Below the pieces are notes generated by a model. The model ran no database searches. It was not told where the DNA came from and saw only the letters and a program-made list of their open reading frames with translations. Both the position numbers and the translations under genes were made by a program. 64,000 nt of DNA from Acinetobacter brisouioides (GTDB lineage Bacteria > Pseudomonadota > Gammaproteobacteria > Pseudomonadales > Moraxellaceae): positions 186,001-250,000 of the forward strand of contig NZ_SJNX01000005.1 of assembly GCF_004331075.1 (NCBI RefSeq), written 5' to 3'. Shown piece after piece: positions 18,158-27,411 of this stretch (positions within the stretch are counted from its first letter, which is position 1; each line of letters opens with the position of its first letter).

Positions 18158-18410
18158 ATTGTTATTAAAAAAATATTCAAATATATGTTTTTTTTACATT
18201 TTTTATTATTCTAAAAAACAATCATATATCTAACATTTAGCTCAAAATTCAGCAATTCACTTCAAAATAACTATTAAAATTTGTCTTTGATAATTACAAT
18301 AGTTGCCAATTTAATAATTAAATTCGCCCACCAAGTTTCTGAACAGTATTTAAAAGTATATGTTCTACAGACATCTTTTTATTGGGCGTACACGTTTTGA
18401 GAGAATGATT

Positions 18411-19694
18411 ATGTCTATCCTTAGTTGGGACGATTTTGAAGATGATTCGCAAAAACCGGTTACACCAGAACCCAAGTCTGCGCCCGTCCAACCGCAAGAA
18501 GCGCCTGATTCGCAAGTGGTATTTGATTCGCAGCCATCGTCGCAGAATGTGGCAAATGCTCAACCCACTACAACCCATACCAGTGCAACAGCAGATTCAG
18601 CCGATTCGCTGGCTCGAGCATCTGAATCCCTAAAAAATCTTGATGTTGTCTCAGGTTTAGAAGAACTGGAAACAGGCGCAAGTCGTGTCCAAGTTGATGA
18701 TAAAGCCATGATCAACTGCCGCGCTGACTTGAACCAACTTGTTCCATTCAAATACGAGTGGGCTTGGCAAAAATATCTGGATGGTTGTGCAAACCACTGG
18801 ATGCCGCAAGAAGTCAACATGAACCATGACATCGCGCTTTGGAAGTCTGAAAACGGCTTAACTGAAGACGAGCGTATTATTGTTAAGCGTAATCTTGGTT
18901 TCTTCTCTACAGCAGATTCCCTCGTTGCAAATAACCTTGTGTTGGCGATTTACCGTCTGATTACCAACCCTGAATGTCGCCAGTATATTTTGCGTCAGGC
19001 ATTTGAAGAAGCAATTCACACCCACGCCTATCAATACTGTATTGAATCTTTAGGTATGGATGAAGGTGAAATCTTCAATATGTATCATGAGATTCCAAGT
19101 GTGGCTCGCAAAGCTGCATGGGGATTAAAATATACGCAGTCTTTGAGCGATCCAACCTTTAAAACAGGTACCTCTGAAACAGATCAACAATTACTTCGTA
19201 ATTTGATTGCATTCTACTGTGTGCTTGAAGGCATCTTCTTCTACTGTGGCTTTACGCAAATTTTAAGTATGGGTCGCCGTAACAAAATGAATGGTGTTGC
19301 TGAGCAATTCCAGTACATTTTGCGTGATGAGTCGATGCATGTGAACTTCGGTATCGACATGATTAACCAGATCAAAATCGAAAACCCACAGTTATGGACA
19401 ACCGAGTTCCAGCAAGAAGTTACTCAAATGCTGCTAGAAGGCACCATGCTCGAAATCGAATATGCGCGTGACACCATGCCGCGTGGCGTATTGGGTATGA
19501 ACGCAGCGATGATGGAAGAATATCTAAAATTCATCTGTAACCGCCGCCTGACTCAGCTTGGTTTATCTGAACAATTCCCTGGTGTAAATAACCCATTCCA
19601 GTGGATGTCTGAGATGATGGACTTGCGTAAAGAGAAGAATTTCTTTGAAACACGTGTGACTGACTACCAAACAGGTGGTGCATTAAACTGGTAA
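18411..19694 (+). CDS. nrdB: Ribonucleoside-diphosphate reductase class Ia, beta subunit
   Basis: A 427-residue NrdB, the di-iron tyrosyl-radical subunit that partners NrdA. The ligand and radical region [12 protein letters not shown] keeps the E-x2-H-x3-Y pattern (Glu and His iron ligands plus the radical Tyr), and [12 protein letters not shown] supplies the first Asp. A second Glu/His set occurs in [12 protein letters not shown] and [10 protein letters not shown]. The start at 18411 ([12 protein letters not shown]) is preferred over an upstream frame extension. It is about 50 residues longer than E. coli NrdB because of a Pro/Gln/Ser/Ala-rich N-terminal segment (residues 12-70). It is separated from nrdA by about 970 bp and probably has its own promoter. 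Confidence 0.97.
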   Translation: MSILSWDDFEDDSQKPVTPEPKSAPVQPQEAPDSQVVFDSQPSSQNVANAQPTTTHTSATADSADSLARASESLKNLDVVSGLEELETGASRVQVDDKAMINCRADLNQLVPFKYEWAWQKYLDGCANHWMPQEVNMNHDIALWKSENGLTEDERIIVKRNLGFFSTADSLVANNLVLAIYRLITNPECRQYILRQAFEEAIHTHAYQYCIESLGMDEGEIFNMYHEIPSVARKAAWGLKYTQSLSDPTFKTGTSETDQQLLRNLIAFYCVLEGIFFYCGFTQILSMGRRNKMNGVAEQFQYILRDESMHVNFGIDMINQIKIENPQLWTTEFQQEVTQMLLEGTMLEIEYARDTMPRGVLGMNAAMMEEYLKFICNRRLTQLGLSEQFPGVNNPFQWMSEMMDLRKEKNFFETRVTDYQTGGALNW

Positions 19695-19771
19695 ATTTTT
19701 GAAAATACGTTAAATAACATAGCGGTTTTCAGAAAACAGAATGACAGCTGATCCAAAAGTTTACACCGAAT

Positions 19772-19802
19772 AAAAATAGAGCCAAATGGCTCTATTTTTT
19801 TC
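19772..19802 (+). terminator. Terminator of nrdB
   Basis: AAAAATAGAGCCA-AA-TGGCTCTATTTTTTTC is a 13-bp stem with a seven-T tail, about 80 bp after the nrdB stop. Confidence 0.9.
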
Positions 19803-20095
19803 TGAAAATTATGATTCTAGACAACATTAAATCAACCAACTGAAAAATCACTGTAAACCGCCATAATTCAACTCAAAAGCCCCATTGTTATTTTACGTAA
19901 CACAACAGCAAAAAACTCACAATAAAAATTGCGGAAATACGCCTTTAAACAGACTTCTTGTGAACGGTTTATCAGAACTCAACAATCAAGTTTCTTGCTT
20001 TTTGTAATTAATTGAAAAGTGCAATATTTTGTAATCTATTGTTCAAATACAACTCTTAGTATTGCGCACATTCCGTTAAGTAACCTTTTTTGAAA
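19803..20095. other. Gene-free spacer before the SulP gene
   Basis: AT-rich sequence with no convincing frame or RNA structure. It presumably carries the promoter of the SulP gene, but no clear -35/-10 pair could be chosen. Confidence 0.4.
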
Positions 20096-22309
20096 ATGCA
20101 GAAATTTTTAGGCGATATGATGGGAGGCGTGGTCGGGGCAATTATGATTGTGCCCATCATTCTCAGTTGTGGCGTAGTCTCGTATCAAAGTCTGGGAGCA
20201 AACTTTATTTCGGTCGGCATTATGGCGGCCTTTGTGGCAGCAGTCTGCTCGGCAATTGTTTCTGGTTTATTTGGTGGGCCACCGTTACATATCAGCTCTC
20301 CCAAAACCAGCCATGCTGTCATTTTATCGGCTCTGATTGCCTCGATTGCCAGCCACCATTCCTTTTCCGATTATTTCTCTGGCAATTCTGCTGCTGTAGC
20401 CTTGGTTGTTATTTGTATTATTACCTTGTTTCTTTCGGGAATCATGCAGGCTTTACTTGGTTTTTTCCATATGGGATCGTTTGTCAAGTTTGTCCCCTAT
20501 CCTGTTTTGGCTGGCATCATTAACGGTTTTGCCTTACAGATCATGATCGGACAAATTCCAAATGGGCTTGGCGTACAAAATTTAAGTCAGGTTTGGCAAG
20601 AAATAACGGGGAAAGTCCCTGTGCATGGCTGGTCTTTAGGCCTGATGCTTCTGTCTGCATTACTGGTTGCGTTCAGCAGTAAATTGATTAAGAAAATACC
20701 CTCTGCCTTGGTCGGTCTGGTTGGTGGAACGCTCACCTATATCGCTGCAACAAAATTCACGGGTATCAGTAATCTGGTTCCAGTCGTTGGTCAATTGCCT
20801 TCAGGCATCCACTTTGTGCCGCAATTGAGTAATGCTCTAGATGTAATGCAAAGTTACAGCTTTCAGCATCATCTGTTTGCGATCTTTGCTACAGCGGCAA
20901 CATTGGCACTGGTCTCCTCTATTCAGTCATTACTAAGTATTTCCAATGCTGACGAATTGTTTTCCACTCGACATAACAGCAACAAGGAGTTGCTGGTACA
21001 AGGTTGTGCCAACGCAGCATCGGCCATGTTTGGTGGTACACCAAGTGGTGGTTCGCCAAACCTGACCCGCGCTGTTTATAACAATGGCGGCCGTACACGT
21101 TTTGCTAATATCATGATGGGCGTTGCACTGATTGGTATGTCTTATGGTCTAAATGACCTGATTGCAGTCATCCCATTGTCAGTCATGGCGGGTGTGGTCA
21201 TCGCAACGACTGTATCGTCTATGGACAGCTGGACTCAGCAACTGCTGCGCAAAGTGGGTATCAGTAGCACCATATCCAACCAGACCGATGTACTGGGCAA
21301 TCTGGCAATTGTGGTATTTGTGACCTTTTTGGTGGTTTTTGAGGGAGTTCTAGCTGCACTTGGCGTAGGTATGGCCATTACCCTACTGATTTTCCTGCAC
21401 AATGCCAACAAAACCGTCATCCGCCGTGTTGTGCATCCCGATCAGATGCGTTCCCGTACCGACCGTAGCATGGAAGCGGTAAATGCCCTGATCAAAGAGT
21501 CTCAGCGCATTGCCTATATTGATCTACACGGGCCGCTGTTTTTTGGCAATGTTGAGACTGTCTTTCAAAAAATTGAAAAGGAAATGCTCACAGCTGACTG
21601 GATTATTCTCAGTTTCAAACATTGCGGCATGATTGATACCACAGGCGCCATGACCTTAAAACGTCTAGACAAAAGCATGAGCAAAATGGGCAAGAAACTG
21701 CTGTTGTCACATTTACCTTTTGGCGGGCAGCGCCGTAAATACCTACGTAATATCGGTATTGGCGAAATTGAAAATTCTGGTCGTGTTTTTGAGGATAATG
21801 ATTCTGCACTGGCCTTTGCCGAAGATGAACTTTTACACACTTTGGGATTGCCCAATCTAGAACAGATTGAAAAACCACTGGCTGAGTTTGATATTGTCGC
21901 AAGTCTCTCGCCAGAGCAAATTGCCAATTTAACTCAACGTATGGAAAGGTTGGTATTTCCTGCACATCAATTTATTTTGCGTAAAGACTGTTGTGATGAA
22001 GGTGGACTGTATTTTATTACCCGTGGCCGCGTTAGTGTCATTATTGACGATCATGCACAAATGATACGTTTAGCCAGTTATAGTGCTGGTGTAGGAGCCT
22101 TGTTTAGCAAGCAGTTAAATCCACATGTCTGTGATGTATATGCTGACACTGAAATTACACTGTTAAAATTATCTTGCAGTGCTTTTGACAAGCTTTGTCA
22201 GGAATCTCCAGTTGTTGGTTTGAAGCTGCTAAAAAGAATGAATATTGATTTATCTTCCAGACTAAACCGTATGACGCATTTGGCTTTGGAACTGGAACTT
22301 GAGGCTTAG
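20096..22309 (+). CDS. SulP-family anion transporter with STAS and cyclic-nucleotide-binding-like domains
   Basis: A 737-residue SulP/SLC26-type permease. The N-terminal 400 residues hold about 10-12 helices, including the family regions GGPPLHISSPKTSHA and FGGTPSGGSPNLTRAVYNNGG. A STAS domain spans about residues 465-560 (YIDLHGPLFFGN through DTTGAMTLKRL). A C-terminal domain (about 610-735) resembles the cyclic-nucleotide-binding beta-roll (FPAHQFILRKDCCDEGGLYFITRGRVSV). The substrate may be sulfate, bicarbonate or a dicarboxylate and cannot be told from sequence. ATG 20096 and TTG 20090 are both possible starts, and neither has a strong ribosome site. It is a single-gene unit, followed by a transposase relic. 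Confidence 0.85.
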   Translation: MQKFLGDMMGGVVGAIMIVPIILSCGVVSYQSLGANFISVGIMAAFVAAVCSAIVSGLFGGPPLHISSPKTSHAVILSALIASIASHHSFSDYFSGNSAAVALVVICIITLFLSGIMQALLGFFHMGSFVKFVPYPVLAGIINGFALQIMIGQIPNGLGVQNLSQVWQEITGKVPVHGWSLGLMLLSALLVAFSSKLIKKIPSALVGLVGGTLTYIAATKFTGISNLVPVVGQLPSGIHFVPQLSNALDVMQSYSFQHHLFAIFATAATLALVSSIQSLLSISNADELFSTRHNSNKELLVQGCANAASAMFGGTPSGGSPNLTRAVYNNGGRTRFANIMMGVALIGMSYGLNDLIAVIPLSVMAGVVIATTVSSMDSWTQQLLRKVGISSTISNQTDVLGNLAIVVFVTFLVVFEGVLAALGVGMAITLLIFLHNANKTVIRRVVHPDQMRSRTDRSMEAVNALIKESQRIAYIDLHGPLFFGNVETVFQKIEKEMLTADWIILSFKHCGMIDTTGAMTLKRLDKSMSKMGKKLLLSHLPFGGQRRKYLRNIGIGEIENSGRVFEDNDSALAFAEDELLHTLGLPNLEQIEKPLAEFDIVASLSPEQIANLTQRMERLVFPAHQFILRKDCCDEGGLYFITRGRVSVIIDDHAQMIRLASYSAGVGALFSKQLNPHVCDVYADTEITLLKLSCSAFDKLCQESPVVGLKLLKRMNIDLSSRLNRMTHLALELELEA

Positions 22310-22385
22310 ATTTGCCAACTGACGAATAAATTAAAATTTATAATCATTACATCAACTTGATGGCTATAAAGGGATTTATAGCTGA

Positions 22386-22572
22386 ATTCAGCTAATAAGA
22401 AACCCACAGCGTAACTAGATGATGGAAGCATGTGTAAAGGCGTCTAAACAGGCTACGTTTATTTGCAGAATCTGTCAGACACTAAAACCATGCTTAACGC
22501 CTTGCCAGTATAGATGAATGATTACAATCATCCACATAATGGATGAAAAATAAAATCTACTCGGAAGCTTCT
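22386..22572 (+). pseudogene. Decayed IS3-family transposase (OrfB C-terminal fragment)
   Basis: Conceptual translation in one frame gives RNPQRN*MMEACVKASKQ. After a one-base slip at about 22452 it gives YVYLQNLSDTKTMLNALPV*, then MNDYNHPHNG*KIKSTRK. This follows the end of IS3-type integrase-core transposases, where the pattern reads R-S-P-E-S-N-G-M-A-E-A-F-V-K, then SDA.T.L..LP.W..DYN...PH.GLKM.SPREF. Stop codons replace Gly, Trp and Leu at three sites. Only about 60 codons survive. No terminal inverted repeats or target duplication were recognised, so it is an old relic. Confidence 0.7.
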
Positions 22573-22767
22573 GTCACTAAAATGCATGTGTTCATTAGCT
22601 GTTTTTACGAGGGCGAATACCATTGGAATTTACGGCACGTAAATGCTTCAACCTCATATTGAATAATTTTAAGATAACTTTCTCCAGCACTGTTAATATG
22701 AATATTCGTTACAGGATTAGCCTCATAATACGCATATAATTTATGAATAATTAGTGAAATATTCATT

Positions 22768-23697
22768 ATGGAAATCAAGCAAATAAAATATTTTTCAACT
22801 GTCGTTGAAGCTGGAAGTATCGGAAAAGCTGCTCAGAAGCTAGATGTTGGTGCTTCCGCGATTAGCCAACAAATCAGCAAACTGGAGCAAGAATTAAGTA
22901 TCCGTTTATTGCAACGCAATGCTTTTGGCGTAACACCTACACCCGCTGGCATCGCATTTTTAAAACATTCCCAGTTAATTCTAAGACAAATCAACTTTGC
23001 AGTTGATGCTGCACATTCCGCAAGGCTCTCAGGTCATGTCAGCATTGGTTTTCCACCGACCATTACTGCTTTGTTAGGCATACCTTTAATGAAATTAATG
23101 TCTGAACGCTACCCTGATATCCGCCTTGAAATTGTTGAAACACTATCGGGAAATCTGATTCAAGCCATTAATTCGCGCCAGCTTGATCTGGCGATTATCT
23201 TTACCAATGAAATCGACAAACAATGGGCCATACAACCGTTAGTCAAAGAACAAATGTATTTGATGGGAAGACGGGAATTTCTAGAAAAATATGGGCTGCA
23301 TGAATGTCTCGCCAGTGGAGTAATCCAAGCGCAACAGATCGGTGATATTCCCTTAGTGCTACCTCGTCAACGACATAGTTTAAGGAAATTATTAGATCAT
23401 TCAATTGGGCAATTAAATATCGTATATGAAATTGATGGCTTGCATTTACTTATGGACAGCCTTATTCATCTAGAACTTGCCAGCATCCGCCCTGGTAGTG
23501 CCTGTTTACAAGAATACAAACATAAATTGCAGCTACTTAAAGTTATTGATCCTGAAATTGAACGAATCAACTATCTAGTCAGCCTTGCTGAAAATGAGTT
23601 ATCTCCTGCCGCTTTAGCTGCAAAATCAGCAATAAAAGCCTGTATTAAAGAGCTGATACAAAATCAAAACTGGCCCTGCTCTGAAATAATTTTCTAA
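22768..23697 (+). CDS. LysR-family transcriptional regulator
   Basis: A 309-residue LysR-type regulator. An N-terminal winged helix (residues 1-60: MEIKQIKYFSTVVEAGSIGKAAQKL, SAISQQISKLEQELSIRLLQR) is followed by a two-lobed inducer-binding domain (about 90-300, beginning GHVSIGFPPTITALLGIPL). It lies 259 bp upstream of, and on the same strand as, the MHS transporter and ModA-like genes, which makes it their likely regulator; the ligand could be aconitate or a similar tricarboxylate. The general fold also resembles Nac-type regulators. There is no clear ribosome site before the ATG. Confidence 0.88.
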   Translation: MEIKQIKYFSTVVEAGSIGKAAQKLDVGASAISQQISKLEQELSIRLLQRNAFGVTPTPAGIAFLKHSQLILRQINFAVDAAHSARLSGHVSIGFPPTITALLGIPLMKLMSERYPDIRLEIVETLSGNLIQAINSRQLDLAIIFTNEIDKQWAIQPLVKEQMYLMGRREFLEKYGLHECLASGVIQAQQIGDIPLVLPRQRHSLRKLLDHSIGQLNIVYEIDGLHLLMDSLIHLELASIRPGSACLQEYKHKLQLLKVIDPEIERINYLVSLAENELSPAALAAKSAIKACIKELIQNQNWPCSEIIF

Positions 23698-23956
23698 AGA
23701 CCCATTAGTTTTATTAAATACCCAATTAACTTTGCACTCTCACTCCCCTCGACCATTTGCGATTACATTTTCCTTTGAATGGTAAATGTATTTCTGTTTA
23801 ACAGAATATAAATGTGTAGTTTGAACGGGAAACAAGGCGTCACAATGATTCAGCAAAGGCTTTCTTGAACCTCATCTCATCTATGTGAGGGAATAAACGG
23901 TCTCAGATTCAGATTGTTGTGAGTGTTTCCATTTTGTCAGACCAAGGAGGTCTCCA

Positions 23957-25267
23957 ATGGATAGCAATAGTAAACACTGGGCTACTTTTAAAAAAATATT
24001 GAATGTCACGAGTGGTAATTTTTTAGAACAGTACGATTTTTTTCTTTTTGGTTTTTATGCAACTTATATTGCAGCAAAATTTTTCCACTCTGAAAATGAA
24101 TATGTTTCTTTAATGATGACCTTTACAGTATTCGCTGCTGGTTTTCTGATGCGTCCTTTAGGAGCTATTTTTCTTGGTGCTTATGTCGATAAAGTGGGTC
24201 GACGCAAAGGGCTAATCGTCACATTGAGTCTCATGGCGATTGGAACAATATTCATTACCTTTGTGCCTGGTTATGAAACCATCGGAATTCTTGCTCCAAT
24301 TTTAGTGGTGATTGGACGTTTATTACAAGGTTTCTCGGCGGGTGTTGAATCTGGTGGTGTGTCGATTTATCTGGCTGAAATTGCAACAGATAAAAATCGT
24401 GGATTCATTACCAGTTGGCAGTCTGGCAGCCAACAAATTGCCGTTGTGTTTGCATCCTTACTCGGCTATTGGCTAAATACTGTTTTAACTCATGCACAAG
24501 TGGGCGAATGGGGCTGGCGCATTCCTTTCTTTATCGGTTGCTTGATTATTCCATTGATCTTTATATTCCGCCGTACTTTAGAAGAAACAGAGGACTTTAA
24601 GGCTCAAAAAATCCATCTGACTTCAAAGGAAATTTTCAAAACTATTCTGAGCAACTGGCGCATTGTCCTTGCAGGCATGATGATGAGTGCCATGACCACA
24701 ACAACTTTTTATTTTATAACGGTCTACACTACAGTTTATGCAAAACGCACTTTAGAGATGTCTGTGACAGATAGTCTTTTAGCCACCGTATTTGTAGGTT
24801 TGTCTAATTTCTTCTGGTTGCCTATGGGTGGGTTACTCTCAGATAAAATTGGGCGTCGTCCAGTTCTTGTCGGAATTACCATACTTTCCATCTTTACAAG
24901 TTATCCCGTTTTAAGTTGGTTAGTAAATGATGTCAGTTTCTCTAATTTACTGATTACGCTTGCTTACTTTTCATTTTTCTTTGGTATGTACAACGGCACG
25001 ATGGTTGCAACACTGGCAGAAGTCATGCCGAAACGGGTACGGACAGTCGGTTTTTCTCTCGCTTTTAGTCTAGCAGCCGCTATTTTTGGGGGCATGACAC
25101 CCATCGCATGTACGTTCCTTGTCGAACATACAGGAAATGCCAGCACACCAGCTTTCTGGCTGATGTTCGCAGCGGTATGTAGCCTCATATCAAGCTTATA
25201 TTTATGTCGTAGCTCTAAACAGAACCACCCTGATGCTATAGCTGAACCTGTAAAAGTCAGAACTTAA
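23957..25267 (+). CDS. MHS-family tricarboxylate/H+ symporter (TcuC/CitA-like)
   Basis: A 436-residue 12-helix major facilitator of the metabolite:H+ symporter group. Motif A copies DKVGRRKG (about residue 77) and DKIGRRPV (about 299) are present. The N-terminus [21 protein letters not shown] and the [22 protein letters not shown] helix are typical of citrate and tricarballylate carriers. AAGGAGG stands 6 bases before the ATG, a very strong ribosome site. Together with the LysR gene upstream and the ModA-like gene 84 bp downstream it suggests uptake of citrate, tricarballylate or trans-aconitate. No tcuA or tcuB oxidase genes are nearby, which argues against tricarballylate catabolism. Confidence 0.85.
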   Translation: MDSNSKHWATFKKILNVTSGNFLEQYDFFLFGFYATYIAAKFFHSENEYVSLMMTFTVFAAGFLMRPLGAIFLGAYVDKVGRRKGLIVTLSLMAIGTIFITFVPGYETIGILAPILVVIGRLLQGFSAGVESGGVSIYLAEIATDKNRGFITSWQSGSQQIAVVFASLLGYWLNTVLTHAQVGEWGWRIPFFIGCLIIPLIFIFRRTLEETEDFKAQKIHLTSKEIFKTILSNWRIVLAGMMMSAMTTTTFYFITVYTTVYAKRTLEMSVTDSLLATVFVGLSNFFWLPMGGLLSDKIGRRPVLVGITILSIFTSYPVLSWLVNDVSFSNLLITLAYFSFFFGMYNGTMVATLAEVMPKRVRTVGFSLAFSLAAAIFGGMTPIACTFLVEHTGNASTPAFWLMFAAVCSLISSLYLCRSSKQNHPDAIAEPVKVRT

Positions 25268-25351
25268 GACCGTTTATTTTTCAATCCGATTCACAGTCAG
25301 GTAGATCTCAGGTCTACCTGCTGGACTCTCTTTCAATTCACGTGAGGTCTT

Positions 25352-26146
25352 ATGAAAAAGTCTCCTATCTTCACGATAGTTTGCTTCGCTGGTTTAGGCT
25401 TAGGATCAACCCTTGCTCATGCAGAGACACTTGAAGTGATTAGCTCAGGTGGATTTTATTCCTCTATGCAAAAACTCATTCCAATATTTGAAAAACAAAC
25501 GGGGCATACGGTTCATCTATCTTCTGGTTCGTCTATGGGCGCATCACCAACGGCAATTCCCAACCGACTCGATCGTGGTGAACATTTTGATATGGTGGTA
25601 CTGGCTGCTCCAGAACTCAGTAAGTTAGAAAATAAAGGCTATATTGAACCAAATACACAACGTGATTTGGTCAATTCCAGCATTGGCATGGTCATTCCGA
25701 AGGGCGCTAAAAAACCTGATATTAGTTCTGCGGCAAATTTCGAAAAAGTTTTGTTAAATGCGAAACATATTGGTTACTCTGCCAGTGCAAGCGGTACGCA
25801 TCTTGAAAAAGATGTTTTCCCAAGCTTTCCCCCAGTGGAATATAAAGTCATTCGCAGTAAGGCTGAAAAAGTTGTCGGTGATCGGGTTGCCAAGCGTATT
25901 GCAGAAGGGCAATTTGATATTGGATTCCAGCAGATCAGTGAAATTAAGCCTTTTACTGGTAAATATGGACAGGTTGAATTGGTTGGGCCTATTCCTGCAC
26001 CGTATCAAAAAGTAACTGTCTTCTCAGCAGGTATAGGCAAAAATTCTAAACATGAGAAGCTAGCCAAAGAACTGATTCAATTCGTGAAATCACCACAAGC
26101 GACTCAGATTATTGAAGATCAGGGTTTAGAACAAATCAAACCATAA
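25352..26146 (+). CDS. Periplasmic ModA-like protein, putative aconitate isomerase
   Basis: A 264-residue secreted protein. A signal peptide (MKKSPIFTIVCFAGLGLGSTLAHA, cleavage after AHA) leads into a bacterial extracellular solute-binding fold like ModA: LEVISSGGFYSSMQKLIPIFEKQTG, SSGSSMGAS, FDMVVLAAPELSKL and FDIGFQQISEIKP. No ModB or ModC ABC components are nearby. The characterised Pseudomonas aconitate isomerase belongs to this ModA-like group, is periplasmic and has almost the same length. The adjacent tricarboxylate carrier makes cis/trans-aconitate interconversion the best guess. A plain molybdate- or organic-acid-binding protein remains possible. Confidence 0.7.
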   Translation: MKKSPIFTIVCFAGLGLGSTLAHAETLEVISSGGFYSSMQKLIPIFEKQTGHTVHLSSGSSMGASPTAIPNRLDRGEHFDMVVLAAPELSKLENKGYIEPNTQRDLVNSSIGMVIPKGAKKPDISSAANFEKVLLNAKHIGYSASASGTHLEKDVFPSFPPVEYKVIRSKAEKVVGDRVAKRIAEGQFDIGFQQISEIKPFTGKYGQVELVGPIPAPYQKVTVFSAGIGKNSKHEKLAKELIQFVKSPQATQIIEDQGLEQIKP

Positions 26147-26152
26147 TTTTAA

Positions 26153-26177
26153 GGTAACATCAAAAAATGATGTTACC
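26153..26177 (+). terminator. Hairpin after the ModA-like gene
   Basis: GGTAACATCA-AAAAA-TGATGTTACC is a perfect 10-bp stem 7 bases after the stop codon. The following ACCTCCTATC lacks a T-tract, so termination would need another factor, or it stabilises the 3' end. Confidence 0.6.
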
Positions 26178-26205
26178 ACCTCCTATCACATCTCGATGAT
26201 TTGAC

Positions 26206-26260
26206 CTGAATGCTAAATAACTGATCGGTCTGAGGCAGGAACATATTATTTATCATTCAG
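26206..26260. repeat. Second inverted repeat in the convergent gap
   Basis: CTGAATGCTAAATAA (26206-26220) and its complement (26246-26260) match at 14 of 15 positions around a 25-base loop. It lies between the convergent ModA-like and LysR genes and may act as a bidirectional end structure. Confidence 0.4.
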
Positions 26261-26397
26261 CATCTTAAAACTTTTCAGTTTTTAAATCGCAATCCTTGGA
26301 AATGACCTTGAGTAGGTCATGTAACGACATCATAAAAACCTTTATGACATTCACTGTTCTTGCTCAAAATTTTAAATTTTCATCTAAAGTTAAAAAC

Positions 26398-27309
26398 TTA
26401 AGCTTGAACTTTCAGTTCTTGCAAAAACAGATCCAAAATAAAATTGGCGCGCCGCCCCTTACGCGTTGCGATACAAATCTTCGAAAAATAATGCATTTCT
26501 TCAGGAAAAACTGCACGCATCATGCCACGTTCAACCCAGTGCTTGGCATAGTGCTCAGGCAGAAACCCGATAAATTTTCCTGTTAAAATCAGAAAGGCAA
26601 TGCCTTCGCGATCACTGGCATTGGCTTTGGCATTTAAGGCTTGCTGCATCTCAATCGCATTTTGTGATAGCCGATAATTCGGTACTACCGCATCCCAGTT
26701 TTTTAGTTGCTCGGCACTGCTTACCTGCCCAACATGATGAAACAATGCATGAGCATGACTACAATACAAATAGCTGGCTTCTTCGTATAAATCGCTATAT
26801 TCCAGACCTGAAAGAGGACTGATCATTGGCAATGCCCCGACATGCAATTGCCCGTCCATGAGACCTTTTTCAATTTCAATCGGGGTACTCATACTCAGAT
26901 GGATCTGAATATTTGGCCCTTTCTGATACAAACGCGATAACGCATGGGTAATCTGCATCTGTGGCAAAGTCACCAAATTATTAATGATGCCGATTTTCAG
27001 TTCACCTTTGATTTCGTGATGCAAACGATTGACATGCTGGCGAAAATCCTCAATCGAGGTCAGCAATGCCTCGCTATAACTCAAGATATGTTTACCTTCA
27101 TCGGTCAAGGCAAAACCCGAACGCCCACGCTGGCACAAACGCATGCCCAAACGGTTTTCCAGTGTGCTCATATGCAAGCTAATCGCCGAACGGGTAATGC
27201 CCAAAGCACTCTCGGCTGCTGAAAAACTGCCATTTTCTGCAACGGCCCGAAAAACCTTCAATAGCTTGATATCAGAGTCGGTGACTTGGTTCAGGGTTTT
27301 GCTTTTCAT
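26398..27309 (-). CDS. LysR-family regulator divergent from the transaminase
   Basis: A 303-residue LysR-type regulator. The DNA-binding domain (residues 10-75: DSDIKLLKVFRAVAENGSFSAAESALGITRSAISLHMSTLENRLGMRLCQRG) is followed by an effector domain with GELKIGIINNLVTLPQMQI. It diverges from the transaminase gene across a 102-bp gap, the usual arrangement of a LysR regulator and its target. The gap contains TGAGTA and TACTCA elements near its two edges. Control of the transaminase by an amine or amino-acid signal is inferred from position only. Confidence 0.9.
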   Translation of the reverse strand: MKSKTLNQVTDSDIKLLKVFRAVAENGSFSAAESALGITRSAISLHMSTLENRLGMRLCQRGRSGFALTDEGKHILSYSEALLTSIEDFRQHVNRLHHEIKGELKIGIINNLVTLPQMQITHALSRLYQKGPNIQIHLSMSTPIEIEKGLMDGQLHVGALPMISPLSGLEYSDLYEEASYLYCSHAHALFHHVGQVSSAEQLKNWDAVVPNYRLSQNAIEMQQALNAKANASDREGIAFLILTGKFIGFLPEHYAKHWVERGMMRAVFPEEMHYFSKICIATRKGRRANFILDLFLQELKVQA

Positions 27310-27411
27310 TTAGGTGAGTATTTCTAAATCTAAACGTGAGTTAGCTTAAATTTATCTCATCTATTTACTCAATGTAAGCTGTATTTCTCAGGATTTTTCA
27401 AGGATGCCCAC

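Noticed and set aside
25352..26146. Molybdate ABC transporter binding protein ModA as the primary call
   Set aside because: No modB or modC lies adjacent, while a tricarboxylate carrier does. The ModA-like fold alone does not decide the ligand.
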